Shown piece after piece: positions 32,860 through 42,834 of a DNA stretch of 64,000 nt. The notes below the pieces were generated by a model. That model searched no databases, was not told where the DNA came from, and saw nothing but the letters and a program-made list of their open reading frames with translations. Made by a program: the position numbers and the translations under genes. Source of the DNA: Micrococcales bacterium (lineage in GTDB: Bacteria; Actinomycetota; Actinomycetes; S36-B12; UBA10799); the NCBI GenBank assembly GCA_016703125.1, contig JADJCR010000006.1:124001-188000 (forward strand), given 5' to 3'. The first letter of the stretch is position 1. Every line of letters starts with the position of its first letter.

Positions 32860-35434
32860 GTGCTGGACGTCCGACTCGACGCTGAGGGCCTATGGGCCAC
32901 GGTCCCCGGGGGCGGTCCCGGTGAACTGCGCTCGCTGCCCATCCCCGGGGGAATGGCCCCGCACCGGGTCTGGCCCGCCCCCCTCGGCACGGACTTGGGG
33001 CCCTTCCTGGCCGTGCGCCTCGACTCCGACCCCAGCCCCCGGGCACTGGCCCTGGCTCGGCTCGTCGCGGCGGTCAATGCCGCGACCGACGACCTCGCGG
33101 TCCCGTTGCCGGACGGGCGGTGGCGGCCCGCACCCGGGCCCGACCGGGCTCGGACGCTGGCGGCCGCCACGGCCGAATGCCTGTCAGCCGGCGTCGTCGT
33201 CGCCGACGATCCCGCCGCGGTCCTGCAGGGTCTCATCGACACCGTGGCCACGGCGCGCGTCGGCGCCGACGCGGACCTCGATCCCGCGTCCCGCACGGCG
33301 GCCACGGCGTGGGCCCGGCACGTCGTGGCACGCCGGGGTGCCAACGCCCGCGTCGCCGTGGTGCTCACACCCCCGGACCCCGACCAGTGGACCCTGGCCC
33401 TGTTGGCCATACGGCTCGACGAGCCCACCACCCGCCTGCCTTTGCATGACGCGAAGCCGGAGATGTTCGACGGATGCGACTGGGACCACTGGAGATCGGT
33501 CGAACTGGAGATGCTGCGCCGGGCCTGGGGAACGGAACTGCCGGACCTGTCCCGGACCATCGTGCTGGAACCATCCGGCGTCCTTGATTTCGTCGACCGG
33601 GTCGCGCCCAGATTGCAGGGTGCCGGCTTCGACGTGATCGCCCCGGGCGGGCTGTTGCGGGCCAAGCAAGTGCGCCGTCGGCTGTCCCGCTCCGGCGAAG
33701 GGCCCGGGTTGTTCGCCATCGACCAGCTCGGCCTCGAAGCCTCGGTCCTGATCGATGGCGTGGAGGTCACCGCTGAGGACGCCCTGCGGCTGGCCGCCGC
33801 CAAGTCGGAACTTGTGTCGGTGCGGGGCAGGTGGCTGCGCATCGGCCCCCGCGATGCTGAACGTCTCGCGGCGCTCCTGCGACGGCTGCAGCGACCGGTC
33901 TCCCCGCAGACCTACTCACGGACCCGGCCTTCGAAGGCATCGAACTCGACGCCCGGCAGGTCCTGCCGACCGGCCTCAAGCCCGCACGCTCACTTCCCCC
34001 GCCGCGGGTGGACGCCACGCTGCGTCCCTACCAGCACGCGGGTCTGGAGTGGCTGAGTTGGCTGGCCGACAACGAGGTCGGGGGGGTCCTCGCCGACGAC
34101 ATGGGACTGGGCAAGACCCTGCAGGTCCTGTCCTGGATCCAGGTCGACCATCCCGGGCCGACTCTGGTGGTGTGTCCGGTCACGCTCGTGGACACCTGGG
34201 CCCGGCAGGCCGAGCAGTTCACCCCGGACCTGACCGTGGCGGCCTTCCACGGGTCGGACCGCGGGCACGTCACCGAACGACTACATGCCGATGTCGTGGT
34301 CACCACCTACGGTCTGCTCGCCCGCGACGAGACCTTGGCGGAGATCCGCTGGCACCGCGTCGTGCTCGACGAGGCGCAGGCCATCAAGAACCCGGACACG
34401 CACGCCGCGCGAGCGGCGCGCGCCCTCGACGCCAAGCACCGGCTGATCGTCACCGGCACACCCGTGGAGAACCACCTCGGCGATCTGTGGTCGCTGATGG
34501 CGTTCGCACATCCCGGCCTGCTGCCGCGCCGCAAGCGCTTCAAGGAGTTGTACATCAACGGCGAGAAGGAGGACCTGGCCCGGCTGCGGGCGGTCACAGC
34601 GCCGTTCATCCTGCGCCGCACCAAGACCGACCCGGGCATCCTGGACGACCTGCCCGACCGCGAAGTGATCCGGGACGACTGCACCTTGACCCGCGAGCAG
34701 GCCGGCGCGTACGAGGCCGTGGTCGCCGACATGATGGGCGCACTCGAGCAGTTGCGCGCCGCTGCCGCCCAGAAGGAGGCGGGCAAGCCGGAGATGGGCC
34801 GCCGGGGAGCGGTGCTGGCCGGCATCTCGCGGCTCAAGCAGATCTGCGTCCACCCGTCCCTGCTCACCGAGTCCCGCCGGGGCCTCGGAGAACGATCCGG
34901 GAAGATCAGCCGGCTGGTGGCGTTGTGCGGGCAGGTCATCGACGAGGGCCAGGCCGTGGTCGTCTTCACGCAGTTCGCCTCGTTCGTCTCCGACTTGGCG
35001 GCGCATCTGCGCACGGAGTTGGGCGTGGAGGTGGCCACCCTTACCGGTTCGGACAGTCGCACTGCCCGCTCCCGGACGGTGGCGGCCTTCAGCGCTCCCC
35101 GACGGCCCCGATCCTCATCGCATCGCTCAAGGCCGGCGGCACAGGCCTGACGCTGGTGCGGGCCAACCACGTCATCCACCTGGATCGCTGGTGGAACCCC
35201 GCTGTGGAGGATCAGGCCTCCGACCGGGTGTGGCGGATCGGCCAGAATCAGAAGGTGATGGTGCACGTGCTCGTCTGCCCGGGAACCATCGAGGAACGCA
35301 TCGACGAGGCACTGGCCGGCAAGCGGGCACTGGCATCGACCGTGGTCCGCTCCACCGAGGCCGCGATCACCGAGATGACCGATGGCGAACTGAGCGATCT
35401 GGTCTCGCTGGTGCGCGAGCGGGTGCTCGCATGA
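32860..35434 (+). CDS. SNF2-family DEAD/DEAH helicase, two frameshifts
   Basis: 858 residues when one C is restored at each of two C runs (about 33905 and 35095); the span of 3n+1 nt agrees. The N-terminal 350 residues include the SNF2-associated segment LVSVRGRWLRIGPRDAERLAALLRRL. The motor follows: LRPYQHAGLEWL, motif I ADDMGLGKT, motif II LDEAQAIKN (DEAQ), motif III VTGTPVENHLGDLWSL, then helicase C with VVFTQFASF, SLKAGGTGLTL and motif VI ASDRVWRIGQNQ. These proteins remodel or translocate on double-stranded DNA. The stop overlaps the SWIM-domain gene by 4 bp, a recurrent pairing in actinobacteria. Confidence 0.78.
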
Positions 35435-35985
35435 GGCGCCGCGGCGGCTGGTTCGAAGCTGCGCCCCGGCTCGCGGTCGAGGGCGGTGTCACGGTGGCCA
35501 AGCCGGGCAACGTGACGCGACCCGAGGCCCAGGACCTCGTCGACGCCGCTTTGATGGAGACCAACCCCTCGATCCTCGCCAGGGGGCGCACCTACGCCCG
35601 CAAGGGCCAAGTCATCGACGTGCAGTGCGAGCCGGGCAGTTTCACCGCGCGCATCCAGGGCAGCGATCGCCGGCCCTACCTCGTGCACCTGCAGGCCGTG
35701 ACCATCTCCGGGTCCGACCGGGTGGTTGCCGAATGCACATGTCCTTACACCTGCGACTACGACTGGTGCAAGCACGCCGCGGCGCTGGCCTACGTCGCCG
35801 CGTTCCTGCTGGACAACGACGAGGGGATGCGGACGCGGTGGGCCGGGGTCGAGGCCGGGGAGGTGCCGCTGGTGGATCCGCTCGAGTCCGAGGAACTGGT
35901 CGCGCTGCGGGCGACGCCGCCGCTGGTGGACCCGCAGGAATTGCTCAGCCGCGCGGAAAGTGTGGTCCCATATCCCCACCGCTGA
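35431..35985 (+). CDS. SWIM zinc-finger protein
   Basis: 184-residue protein from ATG 35431 (ATGA overlap with the helicase). A central beta-rich region ends in the SWIM motif ECTCPYTCDYDWCKHAAAL (CxC...CxH), a zinc finger that binds DNA or proteins. An earlier segment LARGRTYARKGQVIDVQCEPGSFTARIQGS is the usual lead-in. The C-terminus is acidic and Pro-rich, ending VVPYPHR. Coupled translation with the SNF2 motor suggests it is a dedicated partner. Confidence 0.8.
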   Translation: MRRRGGWFEAAPRLAVEGGVTVAKPGNVTRPEAQDLVDAALMETNPSILARGRTYARKGQVIDVQCEPGSFTARIQGSDRRPYLVHLQAVTISGSDRVVAECTCPYTCDYDWCKHAAALAYVAAFLLDNDEGMRTRWAGVEAGEVPLVDPLESEELVALRATPPLVDPQELLSRAESVVPYPHR

Positions 35986-36028
35986 GCGACAACACACGCG
36001 GTTGAGGTCACGAGAACGGAGGAACTTC

Positions 36029-36301
36029 ATGTCGGGTGGGAACTGGAAAGAGCTGTACCTCGCTGCCCGCGACGGCGACCTCGAACTGGTGAGATACCAC
36101 GTGCAGATGGGGGTCGACGTGAACTACGCGCACCCCGAGTTCATGTCCACCCCCCTGGTGGCATCGATCTTGTCCGGTCAGCAGCAGGTCGCGCAGTACT
36201 TGTTGGACAACGGGGCCGACCCGGACCTGTTGTCGGAGTTCGACGGCGTCACACCCACCGAAGCCGCAGCCCAGGTCGGGATGGCCTTGCGACGGCGGTG
36301 A
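36029..36301 (+). CDS. Short ankyrin-repeat protein
   Basis: 90-residue protein from ATG 36029 with RBS GGAGGA. Two to two-and-a-half ankyrin repeats are visible: NWKELYLAARDGDLELVRYHVQMGVDVNYAHPEF, STPLVASILSGQQQVAQYLLDNGADPDLLSEF, and GVTPTEAAAQVG. A protein-binding scaffold with no enzyme part. It follows the SWIM gene by 43 bp and may share its transcript. Confidence 0.75.
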   Translation: MSGGNWKELYLAARDGDLELVRYHVQMGVDVNYAHPEFMSTPLVASILSGQQQVAQYLLDNGADPDLLSEFDGVTPTEAAAQVGMALRRR

Positions 36302-36402
36302 CCTGCCCGCGACAGCACGGCGTCACACTCGCGACTGACCCTTGTCTGACGAACGGTCCCGGGGACACCATGAACCGAGCACACCAAACGAAAGGTCACA
36401 CG

Positions 36403-36837
36403 ATGGACGACCGGGGCAACGGTTTCACCCAGGAGGAAGTGGCGGCCATGAAGCAACGCGCGGCGGAACTGCGCGCTGAGGGACGAAAGGGCGCCAAGAA
36501 GGCCGACGGTCTGCAGACCCTCCTCGACCGGATTGCCGCCATGGCCCCGCGAGACCGTGCGCTGGCCGAGCGGGTGCACGTGGTCGTGACCACCTACGCC
36601 CCGCATCTGAATCCCAAGACCTGGTACGGCATGCCCGCTTACGCCAACGCCGAGGGCAAGGTCGTGGTGTTCTTCCAGGACGCCGGCAAGTTCAAGTACC
36701 GCTACTGCACCCTGGGCTTCCAGGAGGACGCCCACCTTGACGATGGCGACATGTGGCCGATTTCCTACGCGCTGATCGACTGGACCCCGACCGTGGAGCA
36801 GCGGGTCGTCGATCTCGTCACGGCCGCCGCCGGCTGA
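36403..36837 (+). CDS. DUF1801/YdhG-like protein
   Basis: 144-residue protein (ATG 36403 after GAAAGG). A basic, Lys/Ala-rich N-terminus of about 40 residues precedes the domain core: YAPHLNPKTWYGMPAYANAEGKVVVFFQDAGKFKYRYCTLGF. The WYGMPAY-like motif is the mark of the DUF1801 family, which includes the YdhG/Fra-like iron chaperone fold. The true role is not known. Ends directly against the stop of the convergent ZIP transporter gene. Confidence 0.7.
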   Translation: MDDRGNGFTQEEVAAMKQRAAELRAEGRKGAKKADGLQTLLDRIAAMAPRDRALAERVHVVVTTYAPHLNPKTWYGMPAYANAEGKVVVFFQDAGKFKYRYCTLGFQEDAHLDDGDMWPISYALIDWTPTVEQRVVDLVTAAAG

Positions 36838-37625
36838 TCACTCGGCCACAGCGTCCGGCAGGCGACTCCCGCGGCGGGTCTGGGGACCACTGAGCCGCAC
36901 GATCCGCAGCGCCGCGGGCACCAGTTCGACCACGCTGATCGTGACCATCACCCCCGCGACGACGGCCAGCAGGGTGCCGACGTGCTGCGGGGTCATCACG
37001 GCGGCGTACCGCGCGGCGATCAGGACGCCGAGGATCTCTCCACCCGTTGCGATCGCTGTGAAGGCGAATGCCCGTCGGCGGCTGCCGCCGGCGGCGATCA
37101 CCGGCGCCGCGACCGCGAGGCCCTCAGGGATGTTCTGCAACGCGATGACGACCATGCTCAACACCGCCGCGTCCAGCGAGAGCATTGCCACGGTCACCGT
37201 GATGCTGCCCTCGGGAATGTTGTGCAAGCCGATGACCAGCGCCACCACCAAGGCGGTGCGCGCCAGGTGGGAATGGGCGGAGAACACCCTGCGGACGACC
37301 AGAAGCGTGGCCAGGGCGACGCCGGAGCCGAGCAGGAAGAGCCAACTCACTTCTGCGGTGGACAAGCCGGATGCTCGCGCGTCCGGCACCATCTCCAGCG
37401 CGGCCAGAGCCGTCATCGCGACAGCAGCGAAGACGAGCCCGGAGGCTTGGATCAGGGGGGGCCACGAGCGCCTGGCCGCAGCCATGAGCCATCCGATCAT
37501 GGTGGCGAGGGCCGCCAGCACCCCAGCAGGATCCCAACCCACAGCGGGGCCGGCGCGTGGGTGGACAGCAGCAGCGAACCCCAGGACCACGCCGGTTCGC
37601 CGGGACCGCCGTACTCGCCCACCAT
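36838..37625 (-). CDS. ZIP-family metal transporter, frameshifted
   Basis: About 262 residues with eight helices when one G is restored in a four-G run near 37520 (LLGVLAAL is then continuous). The start ATG 37625 gives MVGEYGGPGEPAW. Hallmark ZIP motifs are HNIPEGSITVTV in helix 4 and LQNIPEGLAVAAP in helix 5, which carry the metal ligands. The span is 3n+2, fitting one deletion. It probably moves zinc or another divalent metal into the cytosol. Divergent from the diguanylate cyclase gene. Confidence 0.75.
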
Positions 37626-37840
37626 CACCCACCACTTCCTGCTGGACACTTCCAGCGTACGCCCCGGCACGACGCCGGGAACGCTGTCGGTGGAGCCCTC
37701 TGCGTTCACTGGCAGCACCATGACGGATGCCCATGGCGGCTCATCTGGGCGTGATCCCCTCCAGCGGCCGCGCGTTCGTGCCGATGAGATTCCCGAGGCG
37801 GACGCCCAGCCGCCCGATGACGACGAGGTGGTGGTCCGCT

Positions 37841-39349
37841 ATGGACGAGGCAGTCGCTGACGGTCCACGTCCCGGTGCCGTCCCGGCCATGCATCGCGCC
37901 ATCGACACCGCAGTGCAGCGGCGCTGGGCGCTCGGCGTATGGCTGATCGGGGTCGTGTGCCTGCTGGCGATGGTCATGCCTGCCGGCACACCGGCACATG
38001 TGATCCTTCTTCATGCCTCCAACGCCACGGCCGTGCTCGTGATGCTGTGGGCCGCGGTCAGGATGCCGCCGGGTGCGAGGGCCGTCTGGTGGAGCCTGTG
38101 TGTGTACGTCTTGCTGACCGCGTCCGGTGACGTCGTGTACGACGTGTACCAGTACCACTGGGACATGGAGCCGTTCCCCAGCGCCGCGGACGGGCTGTAC
38201 TTCGCGTCCTACCTGGCACTCATCACGGCACTGGTCATCCTGGTCCATCGACGGCAATCGGGGCACAACCGGGAGACGTGGATTGACACCGCCGTCATGA
38301 CGCTCGCCGCGGCGTGCTTGGTGGCCACCGTGGTCGTCGTGCCGATGCTGAACGACAGCGGGGTATACGATCTGTCCACGGCCATGGCCGTCGCCTACCC
38401 CCTGCTCGACGTGGTCGCGCTTTCGGTGATGATCCGCCTGCTGATCGACGTGGAGCGCATGAATCTGGCGCTGAGCCTGGTGGCTGTCGCGATCGCCTTG
38501 ACGCTGACAGCGGACCTGGTCTTCCAGAGCCTCGTCGCGCAGGGCGTGGTGGAGTCCGCCCCATCCTGGGTGGACGTCTTGTACTTGGCATCCAACCTGC
38601 TGATCGCCGCAGCTGCCACGGCCCGGGGAGCCGCTGGCATCGCCAGGCGCGCCCGGAGCACACATCGCACCAAGGCCCGTCTCATCGGTCTGGCGGTGGC
38701 TGCGTTGACGGCACCGTCACTGCTCGCCTACTCGGTGTGGAGCGAGGTCGGATCGGGGGCGCGCCTGCTGGCTGTGGCATCCATCGCCGTCATCCTGCTG
38801 ATCCTGTGGGGGTCGTTGATTCTGATCTCGATGGTCGAGCAGCAATCCGCCCTGCTGTCGGACCTGGCGCGCAGGGATGGGCTCACCGGCCTGCCCAACC
38901 GGCGTACCTGGGACTTCGCCCTCGGTCGTGCTGCCGATCGCAGTGCGGAGCAAGGCATACCGCTGACCGTGGCAATGCTCGACCTCGACCACTTCAAGGC
39001 ATACAACGACCGCCACGGGCACCCCGAGGGCGACAACTTGTTGATTGCCTGCGCCCCGGTATGGGCCGCATGCCTGGCACCACCTGCACTGCTCGCCCGC
39101 TATGGCGGTGAGGAGTTCGCGGCTCTCATGCCTGGATTTCAGCTGGACGACGCACGACCTGTGCTTGACCGCCTGCGCGCGGCGACTCCGGTCGGCCAGA
39201 CCGTCTCCATCGGGTGTGCCGAACGTGCACCCGACGAGCCCATCGTCCAGACCCTCCAGCGCGCCGATCAGGCGCTGTACACGGCGAAGTCCAGCGGCCG
39301 CGACCGCGTTGTGGCACACCAGCCCGATCGGCTGGAGGTGGAGGCCTAG
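37841..39349 (+). CDS. Membrane diguanylate cyclase (GGDEF domain)
   Basis: 502-residue signalling enzyme from ATG 37841. About nine hydrophobic helices (30-325) form an integral sensor region of unknown ligand. The C-terminal GGDEF domain shows DGLTGLPNRRTWDFAL, MLDLDHFKAYNDRHGHPEGD (metal-binding Asp) and the signature RYGGEEF, so it should make cyclic di-GMP. The RxxD product-inhibition site five residues before the signature is absent. No EAL or PilZ partner is in the window, although an exopolysaccharide-type GT2 lies 5 kb away. Confidence 0.82.
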   Translation: MDEAVADGPRPGAVPAMHRAIDTAVQRRWALGVWLIGVVCLLAMVMPAGTPAHVILLHASNATAVLVMLWAAVRMPPGARAVWWSLCVYVLLTASGDVVYDVYQYHWDMEPFPSAADGLYFASYLALITALVILVHRRQSGHNRETWIDTAVMTLAAACLVATVVVVPMLNDSGVYDLSTAMAVAYPLLDVVALSVMIRLLIDVERMNLALSLVAVAIALTLTADLVFQSLVAQGVVESAPSWVDVLYLASNLLIAAAATARGAAGIARRARSTHRTKARLIGLAVAALTAPSLLAYSVWSEVGSGARLLAVASIAVILLILWGSLILISMVEQQSALLSDLARRDGLTGLPNRRTWDFALGRAADRSAEQGIPLTVAMLDLDHFKAYNDRHGHPEGDNLLIACAPVWAACLAPPALLARYGGEEFAALMPGFQLDDARPVLDRLRAATPVGQTVSIGCAERAPDEPIVQTLQRADQALYTAKSSGRDRVVAHQPDRLEVEA

Positions 39350-39384
39350 CGCGCAACGTGGACGCCTCCTCCAGCGCGCCCGGT

Positions 39385-40023
39385 CTACAACTTGGCCAGC
39401 CCGCCGACGAGCAGGAACAGCCCTATCAACGCCAGCACGACCGCGGCCACTGCGGCGTTGTTCCGCTGCAGCCACTCACGTGCGGTGCTCAGCCGCTCCA
39501 GAGTGCCGTCGCCACCCACGAGGAACACGACCAGCGGTGCCACCACACTGGCAGCACCCACGCCGACGAACACGACGATGGCGCCTGCGGAGCCGGCGAT
39601 CCCCACATCGCTGGTCCCCACCGCCAGCCCGGCGGCAAGGGCCATCAGAAGTTCCTTGGGGTTGGCCGCCGACATCAGCACGCCGAACCTGACGGCCTCC
39701 CGCGGCCCGGCGTCCATGATCGCCGCCAGCCAGCGGGGAGTTGACTGCGCACCCCGACCCGACCACATCTTCACGGCCATCAGCACCAGCACCGCGCCCA
39801 GCGCGACCCGTAGCCAAGCCGCCCACCCGCGGGTCTGCTCCTGGTCATCGATCAGCCCCGCGAGCAGCGCGAAGACCACCGTCGCCGCCGTGACGCCCAG
39901 CACCCAGGTCACGACGTACGTCACCGACGTCGGGCGCGGACGCGGCGTGAACAGGAAGACGACGGCCATGATGACGGGCAACGGCGACGCGAACACCCCG
40001 ATAGCGAAGGGCAGGATCTCCAT
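39385..40023 (-). CDS. GAP-family (Sap-like) membrane protein
   Basis: 212-residue protein of six helices starting MEILPFAIGVFASPLPVIMAVVFL. It has the LysE-like fold of the GAP/Sap family (mycobacterial Sap takes part in surface lipid export). Conserved marks are FTPRPRPTSVTYV, MSAANPKELLMALAAGLAV and the terminal REWLQRNNAAVAAVVLALIGLFLL. The substrate is unknown. A scrambled remnant of a second copy lies at 59.9-60.1 kb. Convergent with the diguanylate cyclase gene. Confidence 0.72.
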   Translation of the reverse strand: MEILPFAIGVFASPLPVIMAVVFLFTPRPRPTSVTYVVTWVLGVTAATVVFALLAGLIDDQEQTRGWAAWLRVALGAVLVLMAVKMWSGRGAQSTPRWLAAIMDAGPREAVRFGVLMSAANPKELLMALAAGLAVGTSDVGIAGSAGAIVVFVGVGAASVVAPLVVFLVGGDGTLERLSTAREWLQRNNAAVAAVVLALIGLFLLVGGLAKL

Positions 40024-40090
40024 GATCAAAGTCGCCACCCGGCCATTGTGGGGCGCCAGTCCCACCCAGTCCTGCCAAGCGTCCGCGGCG

Positions 40091-40096
40091 TAGGGT
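40091..40096 (+). promoter_or_regulatory. Putative -10 box for the MDR oxidoreductase gene
   Basis: TAGGGT lies 28 bp upstream of GTG 40125, leaving room for a short leader with the RBS GGAGGA. No clear -35. Confidence 0.3.
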
Positions 40097-40124
40097 CTGT
40101 GACACAGCACCGGAGGAGGACACA

Positions 40125-41138
40125 GTGCGCGCCATCGTCCAAGACCGCTACGGCCCCTACCGCGAGGTGCTCGGCGTCCGGGAGGTCCCGCGACCGGCCG
40201 TCGGCAGCGGGCATGTGCTCGTGCGGGTGCGGGCCACCTCGGTGCACGCCGACGTGTGGCATGCAGTCAACGGGATCCCGTACGTCCTGCGGCTCATGGG
40301 GGCAGGAGTCCGGGCACCCAGGCAAACCGTGCCCGGCACGGACCTGGCCGGCGAGGTGGTCCAGGTAGGCGCCGGGGTGGGCCGGGTGGCGCCCGGCGAC
40401 CGGGTCTTCGGCGAGGTCACTGGCAACAACCAGTGGAGCAACGCCGGGACGTTCGCCGAGTACGCGGCCGTCGACGCATCCCTGCTGGCGCCGATCCCGG
40501 ACCACCTGTCATTCCAGGAGGCAGCGGCCGTTCCCACCGCCGCCCTCATCGCCCTGATGAACCTGCGCGACCAGGGCCGGGTCAGCGCCGGTCAGCGGGT
40601 CCTGGTCAACGGAGCAGGCGGCGCGGTCGGGGTGTGGGCTGTGCAACTCGCGAAGGTGTTCGGTGCGGAGGTCACCGCCGTCGATGCCCCCAAGAAACTC
40701 GACCTGCTGCGCGAACTCGGTGCCGATCACGTCATCGACTACACGGAGCAGGACTTCACCGGCATGGGCGTTCGCTACGACATGGTGTTCGACATCGTGT
40801 CGCAGGCTTCGTTCCGGCAGGTCCGGCGAGCGCTGGAGCCGGATGGCACCTTCGTGTTCATCGGTCACGACCATTACGGCCGCTCGGGTCACCGCGTGCT
40901 CGGCAGCCTGGGGCGGGTGCTGCCGCTCATGGCCGCTTCCCCGGTCGTGAAGCAACTTCCCGGCATCCGCAGCGGCCACTCCCGGGATGAGAACTGGGCA
41001 ACCCTCGTCGACCTCCTGGCCCACCACAGGATCCGCCCGGTGGTCGACGAGCGGGTCTTCGCCTTGGAACGGGCCGTTGATGCCCTCGACTACCTGGCCA
41101 CGGGGGCAGCGAAGGGCCGCGTGATCCTCACTGTGTGA
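40125..41138 (+). CDS. MDR-family NAD(P)-dependent oxidoreductase (quinone reductase-like)
   Basis: 337-residue medium-chain dehydrogenase/reductase from GTG 40125 (RBS GGAGGA). The catalytic-domain motif VPGTDLAGEVVQVG and PGDRVFGEVTGNNQW are present. The Rossmann domain has VNGAGGAVGVWAVQLA and a cofactor-specificity loop VTAVDAPKKLDLLRELGADHVIDY. The zinc-ligand cysteines of classical alcohol dehydrogenases are missing, so it belongs with the zinc-independent quinone oxidoreductase/enoyl reductase group. The substrate is unknown. A GGTTGGAG repeat lies just beyond the stop. Confidence 0.82.
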   Translation: MRAIVQDRYGPYREVLGVREVPRPAVGSGHVLVRVRATSVHADVWHAVNGIPYVLRLMGAGVRAPRQTVPGTDLAGEVVQVGAGVGRVAPGDRVFGEVTGNNQWSNAGTFAEYAAVDASLLAPIPDHLSFQEAAAVPTAALIALMNLRDQGRVSAGQRVLVNGAGGAVGVWAVQLAKVFGAEVTAVDAPKKLDLLRELGADHVIDYTEQDFTGMGVRYDMVFDIVSQASFRQVRRALEPDGTFVFIGHDHYGRSGHRVLGSLGRVLPLMAASPVVKQLPGIRSGHSRDENWATLVDLLAHHRIRPVVDERVFALERAVDALDYLATGAAKGRVILTV

Positions 41139-41162
41139 GCACTGGCCGCGACGTTTCCGCCG

Positions 41163-41210
41163 GGTTGGAGAACACACGTATGTTGTCCAACGCGGTGAAC
41201 GAACTCCAAC
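41163..41210. repeat. GGTTGGAG/CTCCAAC intergenic inverted repeat
   Basis: GGTTGGAG (41163-41170), TCCAAC (41186-41191) and ACTCCAAC (41203-41210) match the element at 19251-19300 in order and spacing (2-nt difference). It starts 25 bp after the oxidoreductase stop. It may act as a transcription end or mRNA processing signal. Confidence 0.65.
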
Positions 41211-41239
41211 GCCGCCGATCGCGTGCGCCCGTCGACAGC

Positions 41240-41785
41240 TCAGGTCGCGGGCACGTACCGCAGCGCCACAGCTCCTGAGTCGTAGTCCAGCCTGCCCACC
41301 GGCTTCAGATCCACACGCTTCGACAGCCCGGCGAACAAGGACGGACCATGCCCCACAAGCACGGGATGCACCACGAACTCGTACTCATCGATCAACCCCA
41401 TTTCCGCCAATGCCATCGGCAGCATCACCCCGCCCACGTACAGTCCCTCACCGGGCTCCCGCTTGAGATCGACGATGGCACTGCGCAGGTCGCCTCGGAT
41501 GAGTTCGGCGTTCCAGTCGACGCTGTTCAAGGTGCTCGACACGACGTACTTCTTCGCGGCGTCGATCGTACGGGCGAAGGGGTCCGTCCATGTCGGCATT
41601 GGACTCTGCTGCGGGAGGCGCCAAGCCTGCTCCATCATCTGGTAGGTCACCCTGCCGAAGATCAGCGCGTCGGCCTGCACGAGCTTCTCCATCGCACGGA
41701 CGTGCAACTGCTCATCGGGGATGACCGTGCGGTGGTCACAGCATCCGTCGAGGGTGATGTTGATGGAGTACCGAAGGGGCCGCAT
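41240..41785 (-). CDS. Dihydrofolate reductase/RibD C-terminal family protein
   Basis: 181-residue single-domain protein: MRPLRYSINITLDGCCDHR, LIFGRVTYQMMEQAW, KYVVSSTLNSVDWNAELI, GEGLYVGGVMLPMALAEMGLIDEYEFVVHPVLVGHG. This is the common actinobacterial DHFR-like (RibD_C) protein, an NADPH-binding reductase of unknown substrate. The start at ATG 41785 is 6 nt from a TAGGCT -10 box and appears leaderless. Full length compared with relatives. Confidence 0.85.
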   Translation of the reverse strand: MRPLRYSINITLDGCCDHRTVIPDEQLHVRAMEKLVQADALIFGRVTYQMMEQAWRLPQQSPMPTWTDPFARTIDAAKKYVVSSTLNSVDWNAELIRGDLRSAIVDLKREPGEGLYVGGVMLPMALAEMGLIDEYEFVVHPVLVGHGPSLFAGLSKRVDLKPVGRLDYDSGAVALRYVPAT

Positions 41786-41791
41786 GCCGGG

Positions 41792-41797
41792 AGCCTA
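41792..41797 (-). promoter_or_regulatory. -10 box for leaderless RibD/DHFR-like gene
   Basis: Minus-strand TAGGCT, then 6 nt, then ATG 41785. No RBS. Confidence 0.4.
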
Positions 41798-41853
41798 CGC
41801 TGGGTGCCGCCCTGTGGGCTTAGTACATGCAGCGACGAATCAAGCCGACGCGC

Positions 41854-42834
41854 TCAGCGGCTGCGGGCAGCCCGGACCACCTCGCGGATGGCGCGGGTCA
41901 CCAGCCGTGGTTGCTCGAGCTGGATGTAGTGCCCGCTCTTGGTCGCGACCACGTGGCGGGCGCCCGGGACGAGTTCGGCCAGCATGTCCTGGGAGTCCTG
42001 GAACGCGCGCTCCAGTTCAGCGACGGGCCAGTCAGGTGGGAACCCGAACGGGTTCGGAAGATCCCGGGAGTGGGACAGAACCACGACCGGCATCCGCCGC
42101 AGCGGGGTGTCCGCCTGCGCCTGCTGTACCTGTGCGGCGCTGGTCTCGAGGCTGAGTCGCTCAAGTGCTGAGTAGTCCTCGAGGCCGGGCGGCGGCCCGG
42201 GGTTCAGCACAGCGGCCAAGTACTGCTCGGGCGTCAGGAAGTCCTTGTACGCGGCGACGAAGTCCTCGTTCTGGGCATCGACCGACACCAGGCCGGCAGT
42301 TGCGCGTGGATAGGTGGTCGCGTAGAGGCGGGCGACCATACCGCCGTACGAATGCCCGACCAGCACGTATGGTCCTGGCACATCGGCGGAGCGCAGCAGC
42401 GTGCGCAGATCGCCGACGATGTCACGCGCGCTGCGCGGCATCGCGACCGGGTCGCTGCGACTGCGCCGGTTGGGCAGCAGGTACGTGCCTGGGCGGTCGT
42501 ACGTGCACACGCGGGTGAACCGGGCGACCGCGGGGAACACCGCTCGACCCGGCCCGAGGGGCGCCATGCTCCAGATCGCTCCGAGGTCACCGGTGCCAGC
42601 CTCCAGCACCACCGTGGGGCTCCCAGTGCCGCGGCAGCGCAGGAACATCTTGCGCCCACCCGGGATCACGACCCGTTTGGCGAAGGCACCGACCTTGTGG
42701 CCGTGCAGGGTCGTCGTTGCCACGGCCTCACCGGCGCGCAGTTCGGCGGCTGCCGGCGCCACCAGTCCGCCTGTCACGATTGCGCACGCCAGCAACGCCG
42801 ATCCGGCCATTGTGGGCATCCCGCGCCCGGTCAC
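41854..42834 (-). CDS. Secreted alpha/beta hydrolase
   Basis: 326-residue exported hydrolase. A signal peptide ends near LVAPAAAELRAGE. The catalytic domain has LRCRGTGSPTVVLEAGTG (oxyanion strand), DRPGTYLLPNRRS, the nucleophile in LVGHSYGGMVARLYA, a late Asp in LSHSRDLPNPFG, and the His in VVATKSGHYIQLEQP. The layout resembles secreted esterase/epoxide hydrolase-like proteins of actinobacteria. The start is GTG 42834 or ATG 42819; neither has an ideal RBS. The 5' end overlaps the end of a truncated serine-hydrolase remnant. Confidence 0.78.
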   Translation of the reverse strand: MTGRGMPTMAGSALLACAIVTGGLVAPAAAELRAGEAVATTTLHGHKVGAFAKRVVIPGGRKMFLRCRGTGSPTVVLEAGTGDLGAIWSMAPLGPGRAVFPAVARFTRVCTYDRPGTYLLPNRRSRSDPVAMPRSARDIVGDLRTLLRSADVPGPYVLVGHSYGGMVARLYATTYPRATAGLVSVDAQNEDFVAAYKDFLTPEQYLAAVLNPGPPPGLEDYSALERLSLETSAAQVQQAQADTPLRRMPVVVLSHSRDLPNPFGFPPDWPVAELERAFQDSQDMLAELVPGARHVVATKSGHYIQLEQPRLVTRAIREVVRAARSR

